Shown one piece after another: positions 31,924-43,727 of a stretch of DNA of 64,000 nt. Made by a program: the position numbers and the translations under genes. The notes below the pieces were generated by a model. That model ran no database searches and was not told the DNA's origin. It saw nothing but the letters and a program-made list of their open reading frames with translations. The stretch's first letter is position 1. The number at the start of each line of letters is the position of its first letter. This DNA comes from Cyanophora paradoxa (Eukaryota; Glaucocystophyceae; Cyanophorales; Cyanophoraceae): positions 32,936 to 96,935 of the forward strand of contig QPMI01000407.1 of NCBI GenBank assembly GCA_004431415.1. Reading direction: 5' to 3'.

Positions 31924-34900
31924 CCGAAATTATCTTGCGCTTTGTGTATTCCGTCTTATTTAATACTCTGCTGAAAGGAATTTGGATGATAGAACTAAAG
32001 CCAATCCCTGCCTCGCGTTGCTTTCCATTCGGTTTGAAGACACGAGCAAGTTTAGACTCAATTGTGCATTCTGGCTGATACCTGCTCTCGAGCATCTGCT
32101 TGAACGCTTCCAAAGCGACCCGTGACTCGAGGTGCCCTTCCTCATCTCCGGATCACTCGAAAGCCAGTTCTCTTCTATCCAGCTCTTCGGAATTCCTTTC
32201 GCACGCACATGCACGTCAGACTCCCATTCGCCTTCACAAAACGACAGCAGTAAACCTTTGGGCCAACAAAGTATGCCTCCACAATTTGCCCTTGGATGTC
32301 GTAATCTAGTTTTCCCAGCTCGTTCTCGCATATCGCCCTGTTTGCCTCTTCTTCGCTCATACCCTCCAAAGAGTATGGTCGTTTCATGCAATCAGTCACC
32401 AGCTCTGCAAATTTCCTGTGCACAACAAGAGAGTCGGTGTCCGTGTAAAACGGCATGGCTTCGATGTCTTTGTAAGAGTTCATCTTTACTAGGAACCTGT
32501 CCATGATCTCGCGACTGTAGGAGAGAATAAATGCTCCAATGAAGCAGGGCTTCGACACACAAGCATCACGTTTGCTCTCTGGTACTTCGTATGTCACATA
32601 CATCCGTGTTTCACTCTCAATTTCGATGTCTGTAATCGTAGACGTCCGCTGGAGCTCTTTAAATCGGCGGTAATTAGAAACTAGCTCCGTGGTTTCGATC
32701 ACTGCCCGCTGGGCAAATTTGCCGTAGAGACCATTTAGTTGAATCTTTGCTGTTGCGTACTGAGCTGTGCCCTTCCTTGAACGTGCCTTCATACAATACA
32801 ACTTCTCGATGTAATCTTTAAACATTCGCTCCTTGCCTTCAAATAAATACACCTCGTGAACCTCTGTTATTTCGACCCCAAGCGCTATCGCCCTATAGAT
32901 ATCGACCGATGTATACATCTCTCGCTCGATCGGTTTTAGGTTCGACCACCCCAAATTCGACTCGTGGCGTGGTAGCGGAGAAAGCACAAGGTCCTGAGGA
33001 ATTTTCGCACTGATGCTCGCAATGAACAGTTGCTCCATTTTTCGACTTAGCATGAACTTTCGAAAACGCTCCAAAGCCTCCGGTTCATTGATCACCTTAA
33101 ATTTACCTGTCGGAAACTGGTTAAAGTACATTGCGGTCGGATAAAGAGAGACCACATCCAGATCTACCAGATAGTCATCAGACCTTTTCGAGACAAACTT
33201 GCGTTTGAATGGCAAACAGCGACCTCCGTAAATAGCCCTGCGAAAAACCTGATCTTCGCTGTACTTCGGAAGGTGCAGCTCTGTCTTCATTAGCTGCCGG
33301 TAAATCTGAAATGCCATTGATGAAGCTGTAAGTGTCTGCTTAGAATTCACATTAATTCCGAATAGCTCAAAACACGTTCTCGAATATTTCATGTATAGCT
33401 CCGTCATTGATCGCACGTCGGCTCTAAGATATTCACCCCATTCCTCCTTGTGTGTCTCAACATCTGCCCACGTCTTGATCTTGCGATGGTCGAAGTCTCC
33501 TTTGATTGTCGTGCAGCCGTAGTCCTTTCCGGCTTGCTTTAGTGAACCTTGAATGTGTAGGCACGGGTCAAAACTTGTCAACTCTCCTCCAGCTGAGGTC
33601 TTCCACTTCATACTCTTAATCTTGCCCGAGGAGCGCATGACGTTCACCTGGCTGTCTGGCCGATTCTCTATCAGCCATCGGTATATGAATATCAGATCAA
33701 AACCCGCACCGTTGTAAAATACTACTGTGGTCTTCTCTGCCCAATCATCCAGCCATTGCATAAATTGATTTAATGTTTCAGGACCGTAGAACATCTTGGT
33801 CCCTACAATTTCGCCCTTGCAAATTATGTCTGTGTCAACAGCATAAGGAACGTGGGTTTTGCCATCGCAAGGAAATGTTTCAAAGTCCGCCCCTATCACG
33901 CTCTCCATAGCCGTAAATTCACTCTCCTTCTCGCAAGGGGTGATCTTTCTTCCAATGACACCTTTGTTTCTGATGGCCGCAACGCATTTGTTTGTGTGAT
34001 CTTCAACTGGATTGTAGGCGCAACGACACCTAGTACAAAACTGACAGGTTACCTTGTGCCTTTCCAGTTCCAACTGCATTTTCCCGCAGGCGTTGCACTT
34101 CTCCATTTCAGTCGTTCTTTTATCCTTAATCAGGTAGCAGTGCGCATCGACAATGCAAAGGTGAGCACGTTTTTCAAATCCTAGATCGGTTGCAAAAAGC
34201 GGCTTGAACTTTCCTTGCGAAAACTCAAAAACGCTGGTGTCTATCCTGTAAAAAGCGCTCAGCGTATTTATTGTCGGCACATCAACTGATATCATTCCTC
34301 GCTGCAGTCCTAGCTGTGTTCTAATTCCTCCATAGTCCAATCTCTGAAGCTGCTTGTAAATACGATCTAGGCTTATTCGTCCAGGGTTCAGCTTTACATA
34401 TTCAAAGCACTCTAACACGCAGTTGTCCTCTGGTGAAATCGGACAGTAGATCTTATTCATGGTCAGGGCTTTGCCGTTGAATGGGAGCTTTGGAACGTTT
34501 CCCAGTGCACCTGCAGCGTTCTCTGCAATTAGCACCTCTATTTTCACTACTGGCCAGAGGTCATTGTCTTCGTATGGCTGTTGCGCTAGCATCCATTGTT
34601 CCATCTTTTCAGCCAAGTTTGACAACAGCGAGTGCATTGTGCCCTTTTCGATTGTTGCAAGTTGAGTGCGATACATGCGAAAGTTATCGAAATGAAAGCG
34701 AATTAGGACGCTTGATCCAATCCTCTCTGGCACTCGCAGCTCTATCAGAAACACGATCGTGATCTCTTTCACACGCTCAGGCATTGGAGTCGGTTCAATA
34801 TCCAAAACATCCTTGGTAAATAACAACCCCGGATATGCATAGTGGGCATAATTTAACACGGTATCGCCTCGACCACTCTCGCGAAACAAATTCGAGATCC

Positions 34901-35030
34901 CATACTCAACAATATCATCAAACTCTCGCGTGGTTGCAATTCGAGCATTGCGTTCGCTATCAAAATGTCTTGTTATCCATGCCTCGTACAAAGGGCGCTG
35001 CGGCCGGTTCGTCTGCCTAAGTCTGAGCAA
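31862..35030 (-). CDS. Family B DNA polymerase (protein-primed type), frameshifted near the C-terminus
   Basis: The main frame 35030-32175 gives 951 codons. Exonuclease motif: VIGADFETF (~residue 378). Polymerase motifs: DVVSLYPTAM (~623), KIQLNGLYGKFAQ (~760), YTDTDSLVV (~860). A C-x2-C zinc knuckle (CNACGKM, CQFCTRCRC) precedes the exonuclease. After FVKANG the sense frame shifts at about 32225 (VRAKGIPKSWIEENWL) and again at about 32115 (EAFKQMLESRYQPEC) to a stop at 31862. All polymerase motifs lie before the breaks. The first codon of the long frame is TTG and no early in-frame ATG is seen, so the start is unsettled. Confidence 0.85.
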
Positions 35031-35035
35031 TGTCG

Positions 35036-35185
35036 CTAGATTTGCTCGAAGATTTTGTGTGTGGGTTCCCTCTGTGGGTCAGCTAGCCGCAACAGTGTGT
35101 TCAAATATGTTCCGTTAATGTACCTAAGAGTGTGTAGCTCCTGCGCAAGGCTCCGAATTTCCGCTCTCAGATTGTTCCTGTCCAT
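35036..35185 (-). CDS. 49-residue ORF just upstream of PolB
   Basis: ATG at 35185, stop at 35036, ending 6 bases before the PolB frame starts. It is rich in Leu/Arg (NLRAEIRSLAQELHTLRY) and probably helical. It may be a small gene or the true N-terminus of PolB displaced by a frameshift; its LLRLADPQREPTHKIFEQI resembles the start of the PolB frame (LLRLRQTNRPQRPLYEAWI). Confidence 0.35.
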   Translation of the reverse strand: MDRNNLRAEIRSLAQELHTLRYINGTYLNTLLRLADPQREPTHKIFEQI

Positions 35186-35387
35186 TATGAATAGGTCTCT
35201 ACAATATTGGCTGGCCGAAAACTTTTTGCGATTTAATCGCGCACAATCTCTGATTGCTAGTATGAGTGCGAGAAACCTTTAAGCCATGCAACTAACTGCA
35301 AGACTTGTCTCCGGCTCGGTCTCCGGGATCCGGCTTGGATCCGGCTTGAGCTTGGCAGCCGCTCGTTCTCGGGCTAGCAATCCGCAC

Positions 35388-35431
35388 ACTATCAGCGTAC
35401 TATCAGCGCACTATCAGCGCACTATCAGCGC
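35388..35431 (+). repeat. Four 11-bp iterons (ACTATCAGCGC)
   Basis: Four head-to-tail copies of ACTATCAGCGC (one ends in T), about 350 bases upstream of the PolB start, near the presumed right end of element A. Confidence 0.75.
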
Positions 35432-35439
35432 CAATCTTT

Positions 35440-35790
35440 TGTGTGTCACGTATCTCGCCGTTTTCTCGCCACGTCACAGCGTCACGTCACGGCGTCCGCA
35501 AAGTTTTCTTAGGAACTTGACCCTCCGAATTAAAACAATTAAAACAATTAAAACAAAAGAAAGGTAAAGTCATCGACACATCTCCAGAGGCCGCAGCAGA
35601 CCGCTCTGGGGCCCGTCCTTACGTGCGGCTATAGCTTAACGCTTTTTCCTCGTTTAGCTTCTCTGTACACATCAATTACATCTAGCTAGAGCTTAACACG
35701 TTTCCTCGTTTAGCTTCTCTGTACTCATTAATATCGCCTAGCCTATTCTGCCACGTTGTTCTACAGACCGCGCTCAAGGGGGCAGCGCTC
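35440..35790. other. Junction region between element A and host gene
   Basis: No gene seen. It holds an AATTAAAACAATTAAAAC A-rich run (35530-35560) and two ~60-bp direct copies containing TCGTTTAGCTTCTCTGTAC (35652-35670 and 35712-35730). One end of element A probably lies here. Confidence 0.5.
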
Positions 35791-35810
35791 CTCTTCGTCT
35801 ATTCAAGTTG

Positions 35811-37558
35811 TCAGCTCTGCCCTGAATAGTCGTTAGATATTTCTTTGTTAAGACTCCGACCCGAGTCTGGTAGACCTGGGAATAAGGGTCTCGTAGACGT
35901 ACAAGGTGAATTAACTGAAGAGGGGCTGGAGGTATACACTGGAAACGCATGGAATCGGGGGCAATGGAGCGAAGCGGAATTGCCCGGGTGTGAGGTCCAT
36001 GCGTATACAACAACCGCCTCGGAAATCTCACTCGCAATCGATCTCCTGCGCGGCGGAACTCCCGAGGCGTAGAGGAATCGTCGGGATCGCCGTGAGCCGT
36101 TGGTCGCAGCAGCAGCAACGAGCCCTGACGCCTCGAGGCCGGCTGCACCGAGTGTCATCCCTGTCATGGCCTTGCCGCTGGGACTTGCTGACGCTGAAGT
36201 CGCAGCAACACTGGAGCGGCGCTTGTCGCGTCGTTCGCTCGTCGGCGACTCTGCCCCGACGGATGCGGTACTGAACTTCCTCGCCCGGCTCTCTGCCGCG
36301 GCCGCCGTCCGGGCGGCTTCGGGACTCACACTCGATCTTCTGCGAGGCGGGATTCCCGAGGCATAAACTGATCCACGGCGACCTCGCGATGGCACAGGCG
36401 GCACGATCGCCGAGACTGCGCTGAGTGCTGCAGCGCCGAGCGCCATTCCCGTCACCGCGGCACCCATCGCGGCTCCGTCTCCGCCTCCGCCGGCGCCGGT
36501 GCCACCAGCACCTCCCATTCCACCGACATCCATCTGAGGATGCAGTGTGACCAAAGGGGCGATTGCGAACGGAATGAATTCAAATGCGATTAAATCGATG
36601 CATGGGGATACCTCCACGTCGCCACCGGCTTCGAGTTGTGCCTGGCGCCGCCTCTCTTGTTGCTCGACCGCATCCTGGTCCTCTGCATCGATCTCGTCCT
36701 CATTCTGCTCTTCCTCGGCCGCCTCCGCATCGCCACCGTCAGCATCCAGGTCGCCGCCATCCCCGGCGTCGTCCCCGCCCGCATCCCCGCCGGCGTCCCC
36801 GCCCGCATCGCCGCCCATATCCCCGCCGAAATCAACCCCAACGTCGACTGAAAGCACGATGTGTTGTTAACAGAAAGGTCGGATCGCGAATCAGCTGCGA
36901 CCCACCGTTCGGAGCAGCGCTGCCCGCAGCCAAAGCTGCCGCCGAAGTTCCCGCCGCGACTGCGGCCGCCGCCGTCATTGTAGCACCGACCGCGGCGCCC
37001 AGAGCCGACGCCTCTGGCTCTGTCCGAAAGGTAAATGCCGGGAAGCACACACGCGCTAATATAAGAGAGTATATATAGGAATTGCATCTCGGCTTTCAGA
37101 TCGTAGCGCTCACCGGAAGCGGCGACCGACGGACTGGGGGGCGGGTCGACGATGAGCTCCACTTGCAGCTTTGTCTCGTAGTTGAACACGTCGACCACGG
37201 TGAGCTCAAGCACGTACGTTCCGTTCTTCAGGCCGGACGACAGCGGAACGGATACGTCGAACGCGCTGGCAGCGTCGACGGACGACTGCGCTTGATTCGA
37301 TGCGGCGAGCTGCGCCGAAATGTCCTGCGGCCCGCTGATCTGGCGCCATGTTCTTTGCAGGGCTGGGGAGACTTCGTTGTTCCCGAGCAGCGCGACGATT
37401 GTGGGCTTGCCGTCAACGTACATAAACGCCGCCCGGGAGACTGTGGGCCGAACCTGGCCGATATCTGCGCATGCAAGGAATGTGTTTACGTGAAGTGCAT
37501 TCGAAACGGAACTGCCCCATGCATGGCCAAAGCAGCCGGTGCGGGCATAGAGCAGCGC

Positions 37559-37620
<62 letters not shown>

Positions 37621-40600
37621 GGCCGAAGGAAGTTCCTCGTACGCCTGGACGCTCAGGACCGGGGCGCCAAAGACCTGCGAACGTTTCCGGCGGGCTGCTG
37701 TGAATATTCGATTGACGTGGGCGACTGTAAATGGGTGCATCGGTGATATTCACGTGGCAACAGAAAACGTTAACGCCTCTAACGAAGGCACCTGGCCGAA
37801 CGAAGCATCAGAGAGTCGAATTTGCTGCAACGCATTCCTCAGCTGCTCCTCCGTCTGCAAACGCAACGCAGTCGTCATGCGCCAGCGCAGGGTGCGCGTT
37901 GAGCCAGGGCCTGCGAGCTTGCCTGATTCGAGCCCGCGAGCCGAAGAAGCTTGAACCGGATGAGAACGCTGCCCCGCGTCACCGACAGCCCGTAGATCTG
38001 GCTCCGCTGGAACAGATTTCGCCCGGCTGTCGCCAGCAGGTCGAGTAGCCTGCCGTAGGATCCGTTGGCGAACATGGCGACAAACGCGTCGTAGTCCGTG
38101 TCGAGCTTGACCGCGATCGTCGTGTCTTTTCACCGTGGCAATTAGTCGTGAATGCAGCAATGCATGACGGTTGGCCGGACGCACTGAGCGGAGGGGTGAC
38201 TGCCAAGACCTGCGTGAGAGATGAAGCATAGCCAGCGCTATCCGTCACGGTGAGCTGTAGCAGCCAGGAGCCCAGACGCGGCTTCATCCAGAATGTCGCG
38301 CATCCCTGGGCGCTCTGGTCGCTACCGTACGCGTCGACGTCCTCGGTGCTAAATTCGATAAGGTAGTCTGCATTCGATGCGTTCAAAGGTGTCTGCGATC
38401 GCGAGTAAAGGCGTTTGCGATCAGCTGACATACACGCACACGCACGCGCTCAGCCAATGATAATAGTGAAATGAAAGCACACCAGAGCCCACTCGCATGT
38501 CTTGATAGAGGCTTTCGTCCAGGCGACGACGCCTGTGTTATCATACACGGCACTTGAGGATCCAGCAGCCAGCGCGTGCAGCTTCAGGCGCGGCAGTGGA
38601 AAAGAAACAGATTCTGGCGTAGAAAGAAGTGCCGACGGCGGGAAGTGAGAGGGGCCTGTGTGCCGGATGGCCTTCCGTAAGCAGATCGCGCTCAAGACCG
38701 CACTTATGAAGTGCGAGACCCGCACTCAGTTTGAGCGTGATGTTGACGCTTGCCAGAAGCAGCAGATCGTTCGTGGGACATGAGCAGAACTTGAAGACAG
38801 GCACAAAGATCCGCAATTCACGCCCATGGTCAGCTGCAGCAAGCGCTAGTTGATCGAGCCCACCCACAACGCGGGCCGTAATTGTGAATCGAAATCTTGA
38901 CACGTCTTGTCCGTCACCGGCCTGCAGAACCTCCACTGCAGATATGTCGAAGGCGACGGCGAGGTTCACGCCGCCGCCAAGCTCGACCATCGGCGCCCCG
39001 AGCATCTGAAGCAAAGCGCTGGCGTCCGCGTTCCGTATCTGATTGCGCATGCAGAAGCGCGCGATGCTTTAGGCGAACCGCAAACCAGGGCCACAACGTG
39101 CACAAGCGCCCGCAGAAGGGGTAGATCTAGAGCTGAAGGCAAATTCACCTTTGTGGAGGACGTGATCGTGCACGCGGTCGGGAATCCGATGTACACCGTG
39201 CTCGGCACACACTCCACTGCCGTTCTGTGCGTGTGCACCTACGTCAATTGAACACGAGAACTTATCGCCAAGCGCATGCACCTTGGGTCGACCCGAACTT
39301 GAGGGAGAACGGATATATTGCGCGAAACGAAGAACGTCGAGTTGGAGCCGGCCGCGGACGAATGGGTCGCGTTTGATCGGCCGGCAGAATTCGAAGCGTT
39401 TCTCCAGATGGCAATCACAGCGTTCGCGGGCTCCTCCAGGCTGTGATTGAAAAGGACGGCGAAGGTGAGGCTTGAGGTGCGGTTCGACCACAGGGGCGAT
39501 CGGAACGCATGCAGCGACGGCGTCGCCAGCGCCGGAGAGACTGATGTTCGACGGCAAAGCGGGGTACGGGGCGCCGGAATCGGTGCGCGGGAAGAACGTG
39601 CAGTTCAACTCCTCGCCGACGAATGTCCTATTCGAGCTGCACTCGATGGAGGATCGCTGGGCGGAGAGTTGCGGCTCAGAAACAGGCGATGGAGGCACTG
39701 CGCGAGACAGGCGAGGTTAGAAAGGGAGGGTCATGATCACGTGACTGCGTCTGAATTTGAAAAATCAAAACCAGCATGCGCGCACGGGGCGTGAGATCCC
39801 AAATCGTGACGTTGCCCTTCTCGTCGCCAGTTGCAACAAACGTGGCGTTATGAGCCAATACGACAGACCGAATGTTGACCGGTTGCGGAGTCGAGGACTG
39901 AAAGGAGTTGATTTCGATCGGACGGAATCCTGGTAGCTCCGCGCCACTCTCGACGCTCCAGAAACGCACGCGACCGTCCTCGCCTGTTCGAAATTCATAT
40001 AATCAGCGCAATCGCATTCTCAGAAGAATTTCCCATATGCGTGGCGAATTGGAATATCGACATGACGTGTAAAATTGATCGCACCTGCAGTAATGCTCAT
40101 AGACCCGTTCGCTGCGGCCGCGACCGCGTGGACTGCACCCACGCCTGCATTTGCAGTGCTGGCCCATCTTTGAGCGCCAGTCGACACCGACCACGTGCGG
40201 ATCCGTTGAGGATCATTTCTGTTCGCGACGCTGACGAGCAGCGCAGCGCGCGGAACGAACGCGATGCCGTAGATCCAGTCCTTGTGGCCCCTGAGCACCC
40301 GAAGAACGGCTCCGGAGGAGACATTCCACAGGACGACAGTCTTATCGAACGAAGCTGTGGCGACGACATCGCTGGCTCCGGGAGCAAAGGCGACTGCCGT
40401 AATTGCGTCCGAGTGGTTGTTCAGAGAACGCAGCTGCGAGCCGCCGTTGCTGAGGGACCAGACGTACGCCAGCGCAACAGTCGTGCCAGTCACGGCGAGG
40501 GCTCCGTCCGGCGAAACAGCGCCTGCATACACAGAGACCCCATCGGGATGCTTGAGGCCAAGCTGAAGAGCTCCGTCGCTGACTCGCCAGAGCCGCGCGA

Positions 40601-40928
40601 CCGAGCCCGGGCCCGCTGCCAGCACTGAGGCGCCGTCGGGCGTGAAGCAGACTGTCCGGACGCTGCCCGTGCCGTTGCTCAAAGACCGAAACAAGGCGCC
40701 CCCAGCTGCAGAGACGTTCCAGAGCTTAACGGTGCCGTCTTCGCCGCCTGAAGCCAGCAGCCGGCCTGTGCTGTCCAGAGCGAGGCCCAAGACAGGACCC
40801 ACGTGCACTAACAGGTGCACGGGAGGAGGATAGTTGAGGGCCTGTGCGCTTGCTGCGAGCGACATCAGAACTGCGACACAGCCAAAGAAATAGCTATAGA
40901 TCGCGATCGGCCAGGGAAGTCGATGCAT
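35811..40928 (-). CDS. Secreted or membrane WD40 glycoprotein, multi-exon
   Basis: The ATG at 40928 opens a signal-peptide-like segment (IYSYFFGCVAVLMSLAASA). WD40 repeats follow at about 40820-39780: LLASGGEDGTVKLWNVS, VVATASFDKTVVLWNVS, FVATGDEKGNVTIWDL, with an intron after SITAG. Later exons (39700-37100) encode ectodomain-like sequence with many N-x-S/T sites (NASNSAG, NATHSS, NSTFF) and beta-rich blocks such as GTYVLELTVVDVFNYETK. An alanine-rich, membrane-like segment lies near 37010-36920. It is followed by an acidic Gly-Asp repeat (GGDMGGDAGGDAGG) and an Arg/Ser-rich tail with two copies of the word YASG(I/V)PPRRRS. Exon borders are approximate. An extracellular WD40 propeller is unusual. 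It looks intact and is not interrupted by element A. Confidence 0.6.
37561..37619 (+). repeat. (CA)n microsatellite
   Basis: About 29 uninterrupted CA dinucleotides, probably inside an intron of the WD40 glycoprotein gene. Confidence 0.98.
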
Positions 40929-41805
40929 ATGTCGACAGCAACTTATTTGAACAATTTGCAAGAGCTTGCCTGTAATCATAAGGACGAGGAGGGAAAACAC
41001 TGCAGGACAAGTGAAACACGACAAGCGTTGTATACGTAACTGAAACTTCCGCGGTAGCTTGCGATTGGGCGCACGACGCGTGCGTATGCGCGGATGCGCA
41101 TCGATATCATGATCATCATCAATTTTCACCTGCAGTTCAATATCAAAAAATACTCGACGCCCCGACCCCGGCGCCGGCGGCCTTCTGCGCATGCAGCTGC
41201 TGACTTAACAATTCTATAGCTAGCATCCGATGATCCGAAATCGTGCCTGTGGGCTGTACATGCGCGTAGGCATGGCATGCGGCATTTGTAGCGAATGTAC
41301 TCGCCTGCACCGGAAGAAAAGAAGACGCGTATGCGCTACGCATGTCATTATGATCTCGACGATATGCGCGAGATGTGCGTATACGTATACATGTGCAAGG
41401 GGCCGCTGAGGGCTTCATGATCATGAACAGCTTCGCCGATAGAAATCGCGCTGCGCATGCTGCGGCTGATCATGAAATCATGGTCATTCTCAATTTACGT
41501 ATGTAGTTAAAGCCCTAGGCCTCGCGATCGGTCGCATGCATATGCACACGTGCATACGTAAATGCAGATTTCGGTAGCTAGCTATAGCTAGCTAGCGCTG
41601 GATGCCAAACCCTGAGGGCAGGCTGGGCAGCTGATCATAACTCACTGTCAGTGTCGACGTCAGTGTCCCGGGAGTCCGACGGTCAGTGATGATCGGCGTG
41701 GAGTGGGGTGCGGACCGTACGTACTGTACGGCGTCGGAGTACCATCATGGCATACCGGTTCCGTGTAACACTTATTTACTGCGCCACTGCAGCTGTAGCA
41801 GTGTA

Positions 41806-42063
41806 CCGTAAAACACTTAAGTAATGCGCCGGTAAGTAATGCGTTTTTGGACCCCGACCCCCAGTACGGTTAATTATGCGCCCCCGAATTAATGCGTTTT
41901 GAAGCCTTCTGGCTGCGTGAGGGGGTACATACCGCAGTTTTCTTAGCGCCGGCGTAGCGCTTCGATATTAATGCGCCCCCGAATTAATGCGTTTTGCCAG
42001 CGGAAAACGCATTATTTCGGGACCGCATTACTTAAGTGCCCGCATTACTTAAGTGTTTTACGG
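41806..42063. mobile_element. MITE-like element 1, 258 bp, TA-flanked
   Basis: Perfect 23-bp terminal inverted repeats CCGTAAAACACTTAAGTAATGCG, flanked on both sides by TA, as in Tc1/mariner-type insertions. The interior holds several AATTAATGCG words. No coding capacity. Confidence 0.8.
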
Positions 42064-42155
42064 TAGCCGCCCGGCCACAAATTCAATGATTACTGCGTTC
42101 CAAATTACAGTAATAGCGCAGTAGTTATGTCAGGCATTGTCAGCACGGTACTGTA

Positions 42156-42425
42156 CCGTGTAACACTTAATTAATGCGCCAGAAATTAATGCGGTTTTGG
42201 ACCCGGACGGTCCGGACCCCGATCATGTAAATTAATGCAGCACCAAATTAATGCGGTTTGAAGCGTTTTGGCTGCAGTAGGGGGATACATATAGTAGTTT
42301 CTTAGCGTTTCGATATTAATGCGGTACCAAATTAATGCGTTTTGATCACAGAAAACGCATTAATTTGGTACCGCATTACTTAAGTGCGCGCATTACTTAC
42401 TAAGTTAAGTGTTACGTATACACGG
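42156..42425. mobile_element. MITE-like element 2, 270 bp, same family
   Basis: Termini CCGTGTAACACTTAATTAATG and an imperfect inverted partner, again flanked by TA. Its interior shares GGCTGC, TACATA, AGTTT and CTTAGCG..TTTCGATATTAATGCG with element 1 in the same order, so the two are diverged copies in the same orientation only 92 bases apart. Confidence 0.75.
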
Positions 42426-43482
42426 TAGGTCCGGCCGCGGTACCGTAGTACTACGGTACTAGTATTACGTACTACAAGTTTACAACGAACTGCAGTATAT
42501 ATACGGAGTCTACGCCGACTCTACTCGGCTACGGTACGGTGTTCCGAGCTCGAGCGCTACTAGGCTAGCCGGCCTCGCTCCGCCGGGGCCGACTCGGCCC
42601 GGGCCCCGGAGTCGGCGAGGCTCAGAGCCGCTCAGTGAGTCATAGGGCTGGGTTCAGTCACTGTCAGTCAAAGTCCGACGGTCAGAGGGTCTGACTGACC
42701 CGACTGAGTCACCAAATTGGCCGACTGAGGTTCTCTCAGTCCAATACAAAACCCTGCTGGGAGCGTGCCCCCCTGTGGGCTTTTTCCATCTGAAGCTCGA
42801 CGTGGATCGATCTAAAAAGGATCTTCTGTCGTCTTACCTCCAGAAAAACAACGAAATCTGAACGATACCGCCCGCGCTAACGAGGCTAACGGGGGCCGAA
42901 TTCCTTTCACCAGTGTTCTTAATTATAAGCTTTGCTCGCCTAATCACTCCCTACTGCCCGCGCTTTGCAACTGTGCTTGGCAACTTAGATGGATCGCATC
43001 TGGGTCATTTCTGGGTCATTTTCCTCAGTTTTTGCACGGTAGCCTGACTGAACCTCGGGTTGACTGATTCAGTCACAGTCAGGGGGGCTGAGCGACTGGG
43101 TCAGGGGTGGAGCCTGACTGAACCCAGCACTAGTGAGTCAGTGACTCCCGGAGTCCGGACCTCCGGAGTCCGGACTCCGGACCAGGCCCTGGCACTGGCT
43201 GGCAGGCTCCGGTCCGAGTCCGTCCGACGGTCCCGTCGGTCCCGAGTCCGACGGTCCCGAGTCCGACGGTCCCGAGTCCCGACTCCCGACTCCCGAGTCC
43301 CGCGAGCCCGACCGTGATCGCACCGATTCGCACGTCGACCGTCGGACCGTCCGACGGTCGGACAGACAGTCAGTCTCTCAGAGACTCATCAGAGATTCAG
43401 AGTCGACCGTCGGACGTCTGATCATGAGCCTGCGCATGCGCATGCAGGCTGCGGGCCTGCGGCGACATGATATCGCCATGAT

Positions 43483-43727
43483 CAGGGTTGTAGAAATTTT
43501 AGTCGGCCAAAACGGGACCCAAATCAAAGTTTAGTCACTGAGTCTGCCAAATTTTAGTCATCTGACTCAGTGAGCCAAAAGGCCCCGAGGCCCAAAACGC
43601 GACTATTTCGGACGTTTGTGGCGCTGCATGCCATAATGATATTTCCGAAATATTTCGCGAAATTTTGTGTCCCGTTTTGGCTGATCAGTCATGAATCATG
43701 ATCATGACTAAAATTTCTACAACCCTG
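43483..43727. mobile_element. MITE-like element 3, 245 bp
   Basis: Perfect 22-bp inverted termini CAGGGTTGTAGAAATTTTAGTC; inside them GGCCAAAACGGGAC faces GTCCCGTTTTGGC. The CAGGG start recalls hAT-type ends, but I do not see an 8-base target duplication. Confidence 0.75.

Larger units (their letters stand above)
19646..35440. mobile_element. Element A: integrated Polinton-like / virophage-like virus
   Basis: A 15.8 kb AT-richer, intron-free, densely packed block encoding PolB, rve integrase, packaging ATPase, double-jelly-roll MCP, two penton-like proteins, lipase and fibre. This is the hallmark set of Polinton-like viruses and Mavericks. The left limit is the abrupt junction with the host duplication at 19645/19646. 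The right limit is somewhere after the PolB start (35.03-35.45 kb). I found no terminal inverted repeats or target-site duplication, so one or both ends may be lost. Confidence 0.85.

Noticed and set aside
37480-37746. (TH)n or (VC)n repeat proteins around the CA microsatellite
   Set aside because: Direct translation of a dinucleotide repeat.
42600-43400. GACTCAGTCA-rich stretch as regulatory sites
   Set aside because: Too many irregular short variants with no nearby gene; looks like low-complexity drift.
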